A stretch of 32,794 nt of DNA, taken from assembly GCF_019745455.1 (NCBI RefSeq), contig NZ_JAIETD010000147.1, positions 1 to 32,794 on the forward strand. The letters are read 5' to 3'. Positions 20,269 through 28,671 of the stretch are shown in pieces. Position numbers and translations under genes: made by a program. The number at the start of each line of letters is the position of its first letter. Within the stretch, counting starts at the first letter, position 1. The notes beneath the pieces were generated by a model, which worked only from the letters and a program-made list of their open reading frames with translations, had not been told where the DNA came from and did no database searches. The stretch comes from Methylobacterium sp. Its GTDB lineage: Bacteria; Pseudomonadota; Alphaproteobacteria; Rhizobiales; Beijerinckiaceae.

Positions 20269-22272
20269 ATGGATCGCCAGATCGTCTATCCGAACGCCCT
20301 GCCCCGCACGATCGACCACCTGGCGTCCGGTCAGTTCGCCATGGTCGGCTTCGGCAAGCTCGCCGAGGCCATCCTGGGCACCGCCACGCTCGTCGACGGC
20401 TTTACCTGCACGCCGACCGCGCCGGCTTCGCTCTCGGTCAATCTCGGCCCGGGCCAGATTTACCAGCAGCAGGCGATCGAGGGCACGGCGATCTCGTCGC
20501 TCGGCGTCGACACCCGGGTCATCACCAAGCAGGGCATCAAGCTCAACACCGACGCGATCACCCTGTCGCCGCCGACGACGATCGGCCAGGCGCTCAACGT
20601 GCTGATCCAGGTTCAGTACCAGGACATCGACGCCGACTCGATCGTGCTGCCCTTCTACAATGCCGCGAACCCGAGCCAGCCGCTCGCGGGCCCCGGCAAC
20701 ACGAACCAGCAGCTCCCAACGACCCGGCGCGGCACTGTTGCTTACGGCGTCAAGTACGGCGTCCCGCAGACCGGCGGAACCCAGGTCACCCCGAGCCCCG
20801 ACACCAACTGGTCGGGCCTGTTCGTCATCACCTTGACCTTCGGCCAGACCTCGATCTCGGCTGGAAGCATCACGCCCTACATCAACGCCCCGCTGATCGG
20901 CGCCAAGCTCGGCCAGATCCCGCAGGGTGTGCAGTCCAAGCAGTGGACCTTCGCCTACGATAGCGGCTCGTCGGGCTCGACGATCGTCGCGAACGTCGTC
21001 CCGGCCCCGACCGCGGTCGGTGACGGCTTCACGGTCTCGGTCAAGCTCGCCCGCGATCTCGTCCCCGGCGCGACGCTGACGGTCAACGGCACCTCGGGCA
21101 CGATCACCAAGACCTCAGGCACGCCCTTCGGCCCGGCCGATTATCAGGCCGGCGCGATCATCGACTTCGTGCGCAACGGCGCGAACTGGATCATCGGCGG
21201 ATCCTCGACCGCAACCGACGTCGTCGATAGCCCGCTGACCCGCACCGTCTACGGCGCCGGTGCTGACTTCGTCGATCTGCCGACGGCGTTCACCTGGATC
21301 TCGCGTCGTCGCATCACCTCGACCGGCTCGGTGACCTTGCAGCTCCCCGTCGCCAAGGGCGCCGGCAAGATCGTCTCGAACTCGGACATCTATTTCAGCC
21401 ATCCCGATGGCGAGCGCGTCTTCATCGTCGGCCAGCCGCTGACCCAGCCCGTCCCGGCGCCCTCTGCCTTCGTCATCACCGGCAACAGCGGTGGCGCACG
21501 CGTGACGGATACGGCCGCGGCCCTGATCTCGATCCGGGCGGCGTACCAGACCGAGATCACCTTCGCGGGTGGCACGGGGTTCCGCGTCACGGGCAACCTC
21601 GGGAGCATGCAGGACATCCTCCTGACCGCCGATGGTCAGGGCTCGTCCAAGGACGTGTTCCTGAGCGAGAACGGCCTCGTCAGCTTCACCCGTGTCTGGG
21701 CGGCAGGCGGCTCCGGTCGTGGTATCGCGGCTGGCAATACCGCCTACCTCAAAATGTTCGGCAACTGCGGCGCCGTCGGTTGCGCCTCTCACGGCATCGC
21801 CGCGACTCTCAACGGTACGCTCCTGGTCCCGGCCGGCGTCGTGGTCTCGATCTCGAACGGCGCCAGGGGCTTCGAGGCCAGCTACGCCTCGCAGATGATC
21901 TGCGCGGTCGCCTCGACGGTCGTGGCTCGCGGCAACTTCACAGACGGCTTCTCGGCCGAGTTGGGGTCCGGCCTCTACTGTTCGACCTCGTCCTCGTCCT
22001 CGGGGAATGGTCAGGCCGGTTTCCGGTGCTCGTTCCAGGGCTGGATCCAGGCGTTCGGCACGCAGTCGACCGGTAACATGGACGGTTACTTCTGTGAGCA
22101 GTCGAGCCACATCGATGCGCAGAACACGACCGGCTCGAATAGCCGGTACGGCTACTATGCCTCGTCGATCAGCGACATCTACCGCGCAGGCGGCACCGTC
22201 ACCGGCGGCACGGCAGCGGCCAGCCCGGCCGTCGGCGGCACCCCCGGCAATATCGGCGCCGTGATCTACTAG
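20269..22272 (+). CDS. Tail fibre / tailspike with probable beta-helix C-terminal region
   Basis: This 667-residue protein begins with a virion-attachment region (1-235: NALPRTIDHLASGQFAMVGFGKLAEAIL and a beta domain with LNVLIQVQYQDIDAD). A linker domain follows (about 236-315, TVNGTSGTITK, IDFVRNGANWIIGG). A long repetitive beta region (about 325-667) begins TVYGAGADFVDLPTAFTWI and contains short Gly/Ser/Asn turns, as in right-handed beta-helix spikes. A Ser run (STSSSSSGNG) lies near 575. No catalytic residues for a depolymerase can be assigned. It is the first gene of the host-recognition module. Confidence 0.75.
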   Translation: MDRQIVYPNALPRTIDHLASGQFAMVGFGKLAEAILGTATLVDGFTCTPTAPASLSVNLGPGQIYQQQAIEGTAISSLGVDTRVITKQGIKLNTDAITLSPPTTIGQALNVLIQVQYQDIDADSIVLPFYNAANPSQPLAGPGNTNQQLPTTRRGTVAYGVKYGVPQTGGTQVTPSPDTNWSGLFVITLTFGQTSISAGSITPYINAPLIGAKLGQIPQGVQSKQWTFAYDSGSSGSTIVANVVPAPTAVGDGFTVSVKLARDLVPGATLTVNGTSGTITKTSGTPFGPADYQAGAIIDFVRNGANWIIGGSSTATDVVDSPLTRTVYGAGADFVDLPTAFTWISRRRITSTGSVTLQLPVAKGAGKIVSNSDIYFSHPDGERVFIVGQPLTQPVPAPSAFVITGNSGGARVTDTAAALISIRAAYQTEITFAGGTGFRVTGNLGSMQDILLTADGQGSSKDVFLSENGLVSFTRVWAAGGSGRGIAAGNTAYLKMFGNCGAVGCASHGIAATLNGTLLVPAGVVVSISNGARGFEASYASQMICAVASTVVARGNFTDGFSAELGSGLYCSTSSSSSGNGQAGFRCSFQGWIQAFGTQSTGNMDGYFCEQSSHIDAQNTTGSNSRYGYYASSISDIYRAGGTVTGGTAAASPAVGGTPGNIGAVIY

Positions 22273-22312
22273 CCCCCCCGCCTCCGCTTCCTCCCTGCAA
22301 CTCTCAACGTCC

Positions 22313-22330
22313 CGGCCCCTCACGGGGTCG
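22313..22330 (+). promoter_or_regulatory. Hairpin between fibre and DUF4376 genes
   Basis: CGGCCCC (22313-22319) pairs with GGGGTCG (22324-22330, one GU) around TCAC. No T-run follows. Possible partial terminator after the fibre gene. Confidence 0.4.
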
Positions 22331-22348
22331 GTCGACGGAGGCTGACCT

Positions 22349-22834
22349 ATGCAAGTCGTTTCCAAGGACGGCATCACGATCGCGACCTACGCCGACGATG
22401 CCGTCGTGCCGATGGATCAGTTCCCCGGCGCGCGCCTTCTCCCGTTCCCGGGCGAGGCCGAGCAGGGCATCAACGAGGAGACCCCCGAGGCCGACCTCCT
22501 CGCCTATGCCAAGCAGAAGCGGTGGCAGGTCGAAATCGGTGGTGTCACGGTTGGCGGCCTCGTCATCGCGACCGACGATCGATCCAAGACGCTCCTGATG
22601 GGCGCGCGGATCTCGGCGGCGGCCGATGCCGCGTTCACGACGCCCTGGACCTTCCCTGACGGGTCCGAGGAAAAGCTCGACGCGCCGACCATCATCGCGG
22701 CCTCGGATGCCGTCCTGGCGCACGTGGCGGCCTGTTTCGACACCTTCTCGGCGATCAAGACGAAGCTCGGCGCCAAGAAGCCGACGATCAAGACGCTCGA
22801 CGACGTCGACGCCGCCTTCGCCGCACTCGTCTAA
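22349..22834 (+). CDS. DUF4376 protein (fibre-associated)
   Basis: This 161-residue protein has an N-terminal segment with VVPMDQFPGARLLPFPGEAEQG and then a DUF4376 domain (about 47-160): LLAYAKQKRWQVEIGGVTVGGLVIATDDRSKTLLMGAR, AAFTTPWTFPDG, VLAHVAACFDTFSAIKTKLG, and a terminal DVDAAFAALV. DUF4376 proteins follow tail-fibre genes and are thought to help fibre folding or attachment. The ATG at 22349 follows a GACGGAGG site. Confidence 0.8.
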   Translation: MQVVSKDGITIATYADDAVVPMDQFPGARLLPFPGEAEQGINEETPEADLLAYAKQKRWQVEIGGVTVGGLVIATDDRSKTLLMGARISAAADAAFTTPWTFPDGSEEKLDAPTIIAASDAVLAHVAACFDTFSAIKTKLGAKKPTIKTLDDVDAAFAALV

Positions 22835-22845
22835 GGAGCGCCGCG

Positions 22846-23418
22846 ATGACCGCCCCAGGCCCGATCTTCCGGGTATCCAATGACGAGGGCTGGTATCGGA
22901 ACTTCTCGTTCCAGATGGGCGCGGCCTCGGCTCCGCCATGGGCCGGTGTCCCCGCCTGGGCAGCCGCGAAGACCTACGGCCCGTCCTCGGCCTGCACCTA
23001 CAACGGCGACCTCTACGTCGCCCAGCCCGGCGTCACTCCGCTCACCTGGACTAGTGCCGGCACCTTCGGGGCCGATACTCAGGGTGGCGTCGTGCGCTGG
23101 CTCCGGGTCGGGATCGGGCTCGCCTGGATGCGGGCGCCCTACCCGCTCGCGGATGCAACCCTCTCGTTCGCGATCACGCCAGTCCGCTCAGACGGTACGC
23201 TGACGACGCGAACCCCGACGCTGACCGCCTCGACCGAGGACGGTTGCTTCCTGATCACCAACGCGGCCCAGGGCGGCGTGCGCCTCGCTATCCCGCTCGC
23301 CCGCACGATCGACGTCCCCGCCGGGCTCTACGCCTACGCGATGTACGCGACTCATCCGGACGGACGCGTCGTGCGGCTTCGCTACGGCTTCTGGACCGTC
23401 GACCAAGGGGTCGCCTGA
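22846..23418 (+). CDS. Tail protein with carbohydrate-binding-like module
   Basis: The 190-residue protein contains a CBM5/12-like pattern at about 35-70 (VPAWAAAKTYGPSSACTYNGDLYVAQ, then LTWTSAGTF), with the aromatic and YNG residues typical of chitin-binding-like modules. A beta C-terminal domain follows, with VRLAIPLARTIDVPAGLYAYAMYA and HPDGRVVRLRYGFW. That latter part resembles the beta-sandwich of small phage proteins placed before fibres. GGAGCG precedes the ATG. The stop shares a base with the next start at 23418. Likely a minor tail-fibre component that binds surface glycans. Confidence 0.6.
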   Translation: MTAPGPIFRVSNDEGWYRNFSFQMGAASAPPWAGVPAWAAAKTYGPSSACTYNGDLYVAQPGVTPLTWTSAGTFGADTQGGVVRWLRVGIGLAWMRAPYPLADATLSFAITPVRSDGTLTTRTPTLTASTEDGCFLITNAAQGGVRLAIPLARTIDVPAGLYAYAMYATHPDGRVVRLRYGFWTVDQGVA

Positions 23419-24476
23419 TGGACAACATCTTCCAGAGCGTCGAGGCGCTTGGCCTCTCGGGTGGGGACGCCGATACCGAGATCACCCTCGGCGCCCCTCC
23501 CGGTTCCGACGGCCTTCCGGGCCTCGGCATCCTCTCGATCTCGCCCGTGACTGCGAACGTGGTTCGCATCACCCTGACGGATCAGAGCTACGTTGACATC
23601 GCGATCCCGGCTGGACAGCCGGGTGACCGCGGGAAAGACGGTCTCACCCCGACCTTCGTCGCTGGCAACCTGACGGTCGTCGAGGTCAATGGCACTCCGG
23701 GCTGGACCGTCCGCACGACGAGCACCGCTAACGTCTACGCGATCGACCTTTCGCTCCCGCGCGGTCAGACCGGGCCGGCGCCGTGGAAGTCCCCCGTTCC
23801 GTGGGCGACCTTCACGCTCTACAGCCCGACGGCGCCGGCCGATTGCGTCGTCCTTGGGGGCAACGCCTACGTCTGCATCACGGCTCACAACTCAAGCGCG
23901 TCCTTCGATTCCTCAAAGTGGATCCTCGTCACGACCGCGATCCAGGGCGTCCAGGGCTCGTCGGTGCGCGTCGGGACTGGGGCTCCGAGCAATTCGCTGG
24001 GCACGGACACCGACCTCTACCTCAACAGCACGACCGGCGACCTCTACCAGAAGGTCTCCAGCGTCTACTCGGTCGTCGCCAATATTCAGGGCGCGCCCGG
24101 TGCGGTCTGGCGCTCGGGCGCGGGCGCGCCGTCGAACAGCCTCGGCATCAACGGCGACTACTACCTCAACACCACAAGTCAGGACGTCTCGCAGCGCCAG
24201 GCCGGCGCCTACGCGGTCGTCACCAACCTTCGAGGAGCCACGGGCCCCCAGTCCTGGCAGACTCCGCCGACCCCTTGGGCCGTGACAACAACCTACACGG
24301 CCACGGCTCCAGCAAGCTCCGTGACTTTCCAAGGTCAGACTTACGTCTGCTCAACTTCACACACTTCGGGTGCCACGTTCGACTCCTCAAAGTGGGTGTT
24401 GGTCGCGGCTAAAGGCACCGACGGTATTCTTAACGGCTTTCCTACCCGCCTGCTCTTAGTCTCCATGACATTCTGA
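23418..24476 (+). CDS. Fibre protein with duplicated carbohydrate-binding-like modules and collagen-like turns
   Basis: The start at 23418 overlaps the previous TGA by one base and gives 352 residues; the longer frame from 23244 is rejected. Order of parts: N-terminal region with collagen-like GSDGLPG and GQPGDRGKDG (29-75), a first module (123-171, WATFTLYSPTAPADCVVLGG, YVC, FDSSKWILV), two copies of GAPSNSLG...YLN (188-225 and 236-273) each ending near an N-x-x-G-A/Q turn, then a second module (280-330, WAVTTTYTATAPASSVTFQG, YVC, FDSSKWVLV). The modules match CBM5/12-like domains. The last 22 residues end in RLLLVSMTF. It would display two sugar-binding heads per chain. Confidence 0.7.
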   Translation: MDNIFQSVEALGLSGGDADTEITLGAPPGSDGLPGLGILSISPVTANVVRITLTDQSYVDIAIPAGQPGDRGKDGLTPTFVAGNLTVVEVNGTPGWTVRTTSTANVYAIDLSLPRGQTGPAPWKSPVPWATFTLYSPTAPADCVVLGGNAYVCITAHNSSASFDSSKWILVTTAIQGVQGSSVRVGTGAPSNSLGTDTDLYLNSTTGDLYQKVSSVYSVVANIQGAPGAVWRSGAGAPSNSLGINGDYYLNTTSQDVSQRQAGAYAVVTNLRGATGPQSWQTPPTPWAVTTTYTATAPASSVTFQGQTYVCSTSHTSGATFDSSKWVLVAAKGTDGILNGFPTRLLLVSMTF

Positions 24477-24486
24477 AGGTTTCAAC

Positions 24487-24807
24487 ATGCTTGCGAAATG
24501 GAACCTAGCAGCGGCGACGCTCAAGGACTTTTACGTCTGCGCAGCCACCACGCGCATGGTCGGTGAGGTTAGCTTCACCAACACAACCGTCTCGGACATC
24601 AAGGTTCGCTTGGCGATCAAGCAGGGCGCAGGAAGTCCGACCGTCGCAAACGGCGAGTTCCTTGAGTACGACACGGCTGTTGGCGCAAGCGGTGTGAAGG
24701 GTAATGGCCCGCTGACACGGTCCGTTGTGCTCTTACCTGGTCAAATCCTCTGGGCTTACTCAGATGTAGCCAATGTCAACGTGTCGCTTATAGGTATCGA
24801 GGAGTAA
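24487..24807 (+). CDS. Small beta-rich fibre-region protein
   Basis: This 106-residue protein is unrecognised but beta-patterned: VGEVSFTNTTVSDIKVRLAIKQG and SVVLLPGQILWAYSDVANVNVSLIGIEE. The latter resembles the C-terminal strand of small phage proteins found between fibres and Gly-rich adhesins. It has a GAAGG site and starts 10 bases after the preceding stop. Its codon use is less GC-biased than the head genes, as is that of the following three genes. Perhaps a fibre cap or adaptor. Confidence 0.6.
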   Translation: MLAKWNLAAATLKDFYVCAATTRMVGEVSFTNTTVSDIKVRLAIKQGAGSPTVANGEFLEYDTAVGASGVKGNGPLTRSVVLLPGQILWAYSDVANVNVSLIGIEE

Positions 24808-24810
24808 CCG

Positions 24811-25884
24811 ATGGCAAGTAATCTCGACGTAGTCTCAGTTGGGGTTGCCTCTGCCGCGGGGAACCCAAACTTCGGTGTCGGCCGACTGCCGGGACAAGAC
24901 GTATTCGGGTCGGGTCGCGTTCGCGTATTCCTTTCCTCGGGCACCTTCATCGTCCCCCCTGGCGTGACCTCGATCCGGGTCCGCTGCCACGGGGCCGGCG
25001 GGTCGGGAGGCAATGGGAGCAACAACCCCGGCCGAGCTACGGGTGGCGGCGGCGGCGGCTTCGCCATGAAGACCATCGCGGTGACGCCAGGGACGTCATA
25101 CGGCGTCACGGTTGGCAAGGGTGGCGTACCCAACCCTACCTCACCAATATCGCAGGGCTTTGCCGGCGGGACGTCATCCTTTGGCGGCCTCCTGTCGGGA
25201 ACTGGCGGCGGTGCTGGTCAGGCAGTCCACGCAACTCAGGCACTAAACGGGGGCGCAGGCGGCTCGGGCTTCGGCGGTGACGTGAACTTCACCGGCGGTC
25301 GGGGCGGCAATTTACTTAGTAACAGCGGAACCTTTCAGGCATCTGGCGGTGGCGGCTGTGCGACCATTCTTGGTAGTGGCGGCAACGGTGGTGACGCCAC
25401 GGCGACCTCAACCGTCGCGACGGGCGGCGGTGGTGCATTATTCGACGGAGGCTCTCTTAGTGGAAGTGTTGGCGGTCATACCCCCGGGGGTGGTGTAGGC
25501 GGCAAAGGCTCTGACACACTGGACAATACCAATACCCTCGGTGGTCCTTCGCTCTTTGGCGACTTTTCTCCCGCCGGCACGATCGGCTTCAGCGCAGCTC
25601 CGAGTTGGGCGATCATTCGGTTTGTCGGCGATGGTATCTTCGGCGGTGGCGGCCCGTCAGGAACGGCAAATATGCACGGGGGTCCTGGCGCTGGGGGTGG
25701 CGCTACGAGCAGCGGCAGGGCTGGCGATGGCGGCGTCTTCGGTGGTGGCGGATCGTCTATATCTGGCGCAAGCCTAACGGGCGGCAAAGGTGGCGTCGGA
25801 GCCGGCGGTGGCGCGAACTACGCCAACGGAAGCACTAACACTGGCGGCCCTGGTGGCGACGGTCTCGTGCTTGTGGAGTGGTAG
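24811..25884 (+). CDS. Glycine-rich tail adhesin, first of three tandem paralogues
   Basis: This 357-residue protein starts with a variable leader, then LPGQDVFGSGRVRVF and SGTFIVPPGVTSIRVRCHGA (about 44-70), a beta head typical of Gly-rich phage tail proteins. Next comes a Gly5-6 tract and FAMKTIAVTPGTSYGVTVGKGG. The remainder is built from Gly-Gly-X repeats, with conserved islands GGTSSFGG, GGDVNF, GGGGCATILGSGGNGG, GGGGALFDGG and a final GGPGGDGLVLVEW. Such composition fits polyglycine-II bundles as in distal fibre adhesins (phage S16 gp38 type), in which loops between Gly strands contact the receptor. A GAGGAG site precedes the ATG at 24811. Receptor specificity is unknown. Confidence 0.78.
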   Translation: MASNLDVVSVGVASAAGNPNFGVGRLPGQDVFGSGRVRVFLSSGTFIVPPGVTSIRVRCHGAGGSGGNGSNNPGRATGGGGGGFAMKTIAVTPGTSYGVTVGKGGVPNPTSPISQGFAGGTSSFGGLLSGTGGGAGQAVHATQALNGGAGGSGFGGDVNFTGGRGGNLLSNSGTFQASGGGGCATILGSGGNGGDATATSTVATGGGGALFDGGSLSGSVGGHTPGGGVGGKGSDTLDNTNTLGGPSLFGDFSPAGTIGFSAAPSWAIIRFVGDGIFGGGGPSGTANMHGGPGAGGGATSSGRAGDGGVFGGGGSSISGASLTGGKGGVGAGGGANYANGSTNTGGPGGDGLVLVEW

Positions 25885-25887
25885 TTC

Positions 25888-26976
25888 ATGTCCAGAAGCA
25901 ACAGAATTGTTCCTCTGACTGCTGCGCCAGTTTTATCGCTGGCCTCTTTCGCAATGACACGCCTGACCGGCCAAGAGGAGTTCGGCACCGGGGCGTTTAA
26001 GGTATTCTTCGCGTCCGGCACCTTTGTCGTGCCGCCCGGTGTGACGTCCATCCGCGTGCGTTGCCACGGTGCGGGCGGCGCAGGGGCTTGGAGAAATAAC
26101 GGGAGTGGGCCGCTCACCGGGGGTGGCGGCGGCGGCTTCGCAATGAAGACGATCGCGGTGACGCCCGGTCAGGCATACTCAGCTACGGTCGGCAAGGGCG
26201 GCTCGTACCCTATCTCCTACAGCGTGAGAGACGGCGTAGCCGGCGGCACCTCGTCGTTCGGCGGCATCCTGTCAGCGACCGGGGGCGGTGCAGGCAGGTG
26301 GGAGAACGGCTCTATCGTCCAACTAGGCGGTGCGGGCGGCGTCGGCTCGGGCGGTGACGTGAACTATGCCGGCGGCAACGGCGGCCCGGTTCAATCTCAG
26401 GTCGGGGCGCTATTCCTTACAGGCGGCGGTGGATGCGCCACCGTTCTCGGCAAGGGTGGCAACGGCGGTACGATCGGCCCAGGAACCCTTAGCTGCTACA
26501 CTGGCGGCGGCGGCGCCCTGTTCGACGGTGGTGGTGTCTACGGCACCAACAACAACGGCCATACGGGTGGTGGTGGCACTGGCGGCTCGGCTCCTGATTT
26601 AGGGCCGCTCGGTGGTGCGAACGGTGGTGGGGCCTCAATTTTCGGCGAGTTTGCGCCGGCCAACTCTGCCGGCGCGTCATCCCTCCCATCGTTCGCCTTC
26701 AATCGATTCCCAGGCGACATTCTGTTCGGCGGCGGAGGTGGCGGGTCGCCCCAGGGCGGTTTTCCCAACGGCGGCCCCGGCGCTGGTGGTGGCTCCGCCG
26801 CAGCCAGCATTGCCGGCAAGGGTGGCGTGTTCGGTGGCGCGGGCGGCGCAAGCGGAATGCCTGACGGGTCAACTGCGGCTTCCGGCGGAATCGGCGGCGG
26901 TGGCGGCGGGGCTACTTCATCAACGAACGGGTGCGGTGGTCCTGGCGGCGACGGCCTCGTGATCGTGGAGTGGTAA
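25888..26976 (+). CDS. Glycine-rich tail adhesin, second paralogue
   Basis: This 362-residue protein follows the first copy by three bases and shares the same order: a unique leader (MSRSNRIVPLTAAPVL), LTGQEEFGTGAFKVF, SGTFVVPPGVTSIRVRCHGA, FAMKTIAVTPGQAYSATVGKGG, GGTSSFGG, GGDVNYAGGNGG, GGGGCATVLGKGGNGG, GGGGALFDGG and a terminal GGPGGDGLVIVEW. Conserved blocks alternate with loops that differ in length and sequence from copies one and three. The GTGGAG at the end of the first gene acts as its ribosome binding site, so the two are coupled. Confidence 0.78.
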   Translation: MSRSNRIVPLTAAPVLSLASFAMTRLTGQEEFGTGAFKVFFASGTFVVPPGVTSIRVRCHGAGGAGAWRNNGSGPLTGGGGGGFAMKTIAVTPGQAYSATVGKGGSYPISYSVRDGVAGGTSSFGGILSATGGGAGRWENGSIVQLGGAGGVGSGGDVNYAGGNGGPVQSQVGALFLTGGGGCATVLGKGGNGGTIGPGTLSCYTGGGGALFDGGGVYGTNNNGHTGGGGTGGSAPDLGPLGGANGGGASIFGEFAPANSAGASSLPSFAFNRFPGDILFGGGGGGSPQGGFPNGGPGAGGGSAAASIAGKGGVFGGAGGASGMPDGSTAASGGIGGGGGGATSSTNGCGGPGGDGLVIVEW

Positions 26977-27033
26977 TGTTGCAGTTTATCTTGCCCAAGA
27001 CTTGCGTCGGCCGACGGATCGGAGAGATTGACT

Positions 27034-28116
27034 ATGCCAAGTAGTGCTAAAATAATTCCGGCGGCAAGTTCGGCGCTGCCAGCACCCCCTTCATTTGGGA
27101 CGTCGAGGCTCCCCGGTCAGGACATCTTCGGAGACGGCAATCTAAGGGTATTTCTCGCCTCGGGCACCTTCATTGTGCCGGCCGGCGTGACCTCGATCCG
27201 TGTGCGGGTTCATGGTGCAGGCGGCCAGGGTGGTTACAACTGCGCCTCAACCGGTCCTGCGGCGGGCGGCGGCGGCGGCGGTTTCGCCATGAAAACGGTC
27301 GCCGTGACTCCCGGCGCTTCCTACGCGGTGACGGTCGGTAAGGGCGGGACTAGAGCAATCGCCGCCGGATCACTCAACGGCAACGCAGGCGGCTCGTCGT
27401 CGTTCGGCGCCGTTTGCTCTGCAAGCGGCGGCGGTGGAGGAACCTATGTGTTCGGCGCCAACTACAACCCAGGCGGCACCGGCGGCACGGGTACGGGCGG
27501 CGACGTCAACTACACGGGCGGCAATGGCGGGGTGTGCAGTTCGTCGACTAACACGGCGTTTTGTACAGGCGGCGGCGGCTGCGCGACCATCATGGGTAAG
27601 GGCGGGAACGGCGGAAGCATCTCAGGTTCGCCGGCGGGTTCCTACACTGGCGGCGGTGGCGCTTTGTTTGACGGCGGCGCAGTTACGCTGAGTGGCTTCC
27701 AGGGCCGAACCGGCGGCGGCGGCATGGGCGGCCCCGCCCCTGACAATACGCTCAACAATCAGCCGAGCGCGGGCGGGCCGTCATTCTTCGGCGATGTGAC
27801 TATAGGCGGCAATGGCCCTGGATCATCCGCTCTCCCAACCTGGGCTATCTCGCGCTTCATAGGCGATGCCTTATTCGGCGGCGGTGGTGCCGGTGACGGC
27901 AGCAACAACAAGGGTGGCCCCGGTGCGGGCGGTGGCGGCAGTCAGTCGGCGAATACCGGCGGCGGCGGCGTCTTTGGCGGTGGCGGCGGGAGCACGCCTG
28001 CTGCCGGTTTCCTCGCACATCCTGGCGGAATCGGCGGCGGTGGCGGCGGCGGTTACAACGGATCATCTGGCGCGGGCGGCCCTGGCGGTGACGGCCTCGT
28101 AGTGGTGGAGTGGTAG
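27034..28116 (+). CDS. Glycine-rich tail adhesin, third paralogue
   Basis: The ATG at 27034 has GGAGAG seven bases upstream; the in-frame TTG at 27028 lies too close to that site and is rejected. The 360-residue product repeats the layout: LPGQDIFGDGNLRVF, SGTFIVPAGVTSIRVRVHGA, FAMKTVAVTPGASYAVTVGKGG, GGSSSFG, GGDVNYTGGNGG, GGGGCATIMGKGGNGG, GGGGALFDGG, and a final GGPGGDGLVVVEW. It differs from copies one and two by VHG in place of CHG and by loop sequences. Unlike copy two it is separated by 57 bases with an independent ribosome binding site, so it could be expressed at a different level. Confidence 0.78.
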   Translation: MPSSAKIIPAASSALPAPPSFGTSRLPGQDIFGDGNLRVFLASGTFIVPAGVTSIRVRVHGAGGQGGYNCASTGPAAGGGGGGFAMKTVAVTPGASYAVTVGKGGTRAIAAGSLNGNAGGSSSFGAVCSASGGGGGTYVFGANYNPGGTGGTGTGGDVNYTGGNGGVCSSSTNTAFCTGGGGCATIMGKGGNGGSISGSPAGSYTGGGGALFDGGAVTLSGFQGRTGGGGMGGPAPDNTLNNQPSAGGPSFFGDVTIGGNGPGSSALPTWAISRFIGDALFGGGGAGDGSNNKGGPGAGGGGSQSANTGGGGVFGGGGGSTPAAGFLAHPGGIGGGGGGGYNGSSGAGGPGGDGLVVVEW

Positions 28117-28118
28117 TC

Positions 28119-28580
28119 ATGGCAAATTACGCAAACGTCATCGACAACATCGCGATCGATGTCTCGGCAAATCCTGAGGCAGAGTTTCATCCCGACGTCG
28201 CCCAGCGGTTCGTGCTTGTGCCCGACGAGGTGCGGCCCGGTTGGACTCTCGCCGGTGGAACATGGGCGCCGTCGGCGGTCGAGCTTGCGCCGGCCGGCCC
28301 CACCTATCGGACGCTCATGACCCCGATCAGGTTTGAGGAACAATTCGAGATCGACGAACAGCTCGATATCGAGGATCGGCGCGCCTATGACGGCGCCGAC
28401 GAGGCGCTGATCTATCAAAAGCGCGTCCTCAACCTCCTGTTCGGCAAGCTGAAGGATCAGCGCCTGCTTGAGGTCGACGTCGCCGACCCGAGCGTCATCA
28501 AGGGCATCGACTTCTGCCAGTGGGTCGGCATCCTGACCGCCGAGCGCGCTGCAACGATCAAGGCCGGCATCCCGGCCTAG
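28119..28580 (+). CDS. Tail-fibre-assembly-like protein
   Basis: ATG at 28119 (GGAG eight bases upstream) gives 153 residues; the GTG at 28110 is a less likely start. The N-terminus (ANYANVIDNIAIDVSANPEAEFHPDVAQRFVLVPDEVRPGWTLAGGTW) matches the pattern of tail-fibre assembly and adhesin-chaperone proteins, which begin with a short strand-turn repeat and a GWxxxGGxW motif. The C-terminal half is helical and charged. It directly follows the adhesin array and is the last gene before a strong terminator, so it likely assists folding or tip attachment of the adhesins. Confidence 0.65.
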   Translation: MANYANVIDNIAIDVSANPEAEFHPDVAQRFVLVPDEVRPGWTLAGGTWAPSAVELAPAGPTYRTLMTPIRFEEQFEIDEQLDIEDRRAYDGADEALIYQKRVLNLLFGKLKDQRLLEVDVADPSVIKGIDFCQWVGILTAERAATIKAGIPA

Positions 28581-28630
28581 CCCCTTACCTTGCCGCGCCC
28601 GGGACCGTCCCGGCCGCCCTACCCCCATCC

Positions 28631-28654
28631 AGGCCGCCTCCGGGCGGCTTTTTT
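28631..28654 (+). terminator. Strong rho-independent terminator closing the tail operon
   Basis: GCCGCC (28633-28638) pairs with GGCGGC (28643-28648), loop TCCG, extended by AG/TT, followed by six T's (28649-28654). It separates the tail genes from the lysis genes. Confidence 0.88.
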
Positions 28655-28671
28655 CATGCCCGGAGCAATCG

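Noticed and set aside
21115..22377. Minus-strand open frame of 420 residues opposite the fibre gene
   Set aside because: It is antisense to the beta-helix region, rich in Arg/Gly/Asp/Ala without domain features.
23783..24412. Plus-strand alternate frame of 209 residues within the fibre gene
   Set aside because: Composition is Arg/Gln/Gly-rich, typical of an off-frame reading; the 23418 frame shows clear modules.
25000..28100. CRISPR-like array of GGCGGC repeats
   Set aside because: The repeats are Gly codons in open reading frames with no regular spacer length.
24811..28116. Diversity-generating retroelement acting on the three adhesins
   Set aside because: No reverse transcriptase gene, template repeat or variable repeat with adenine bias was seen in the window.
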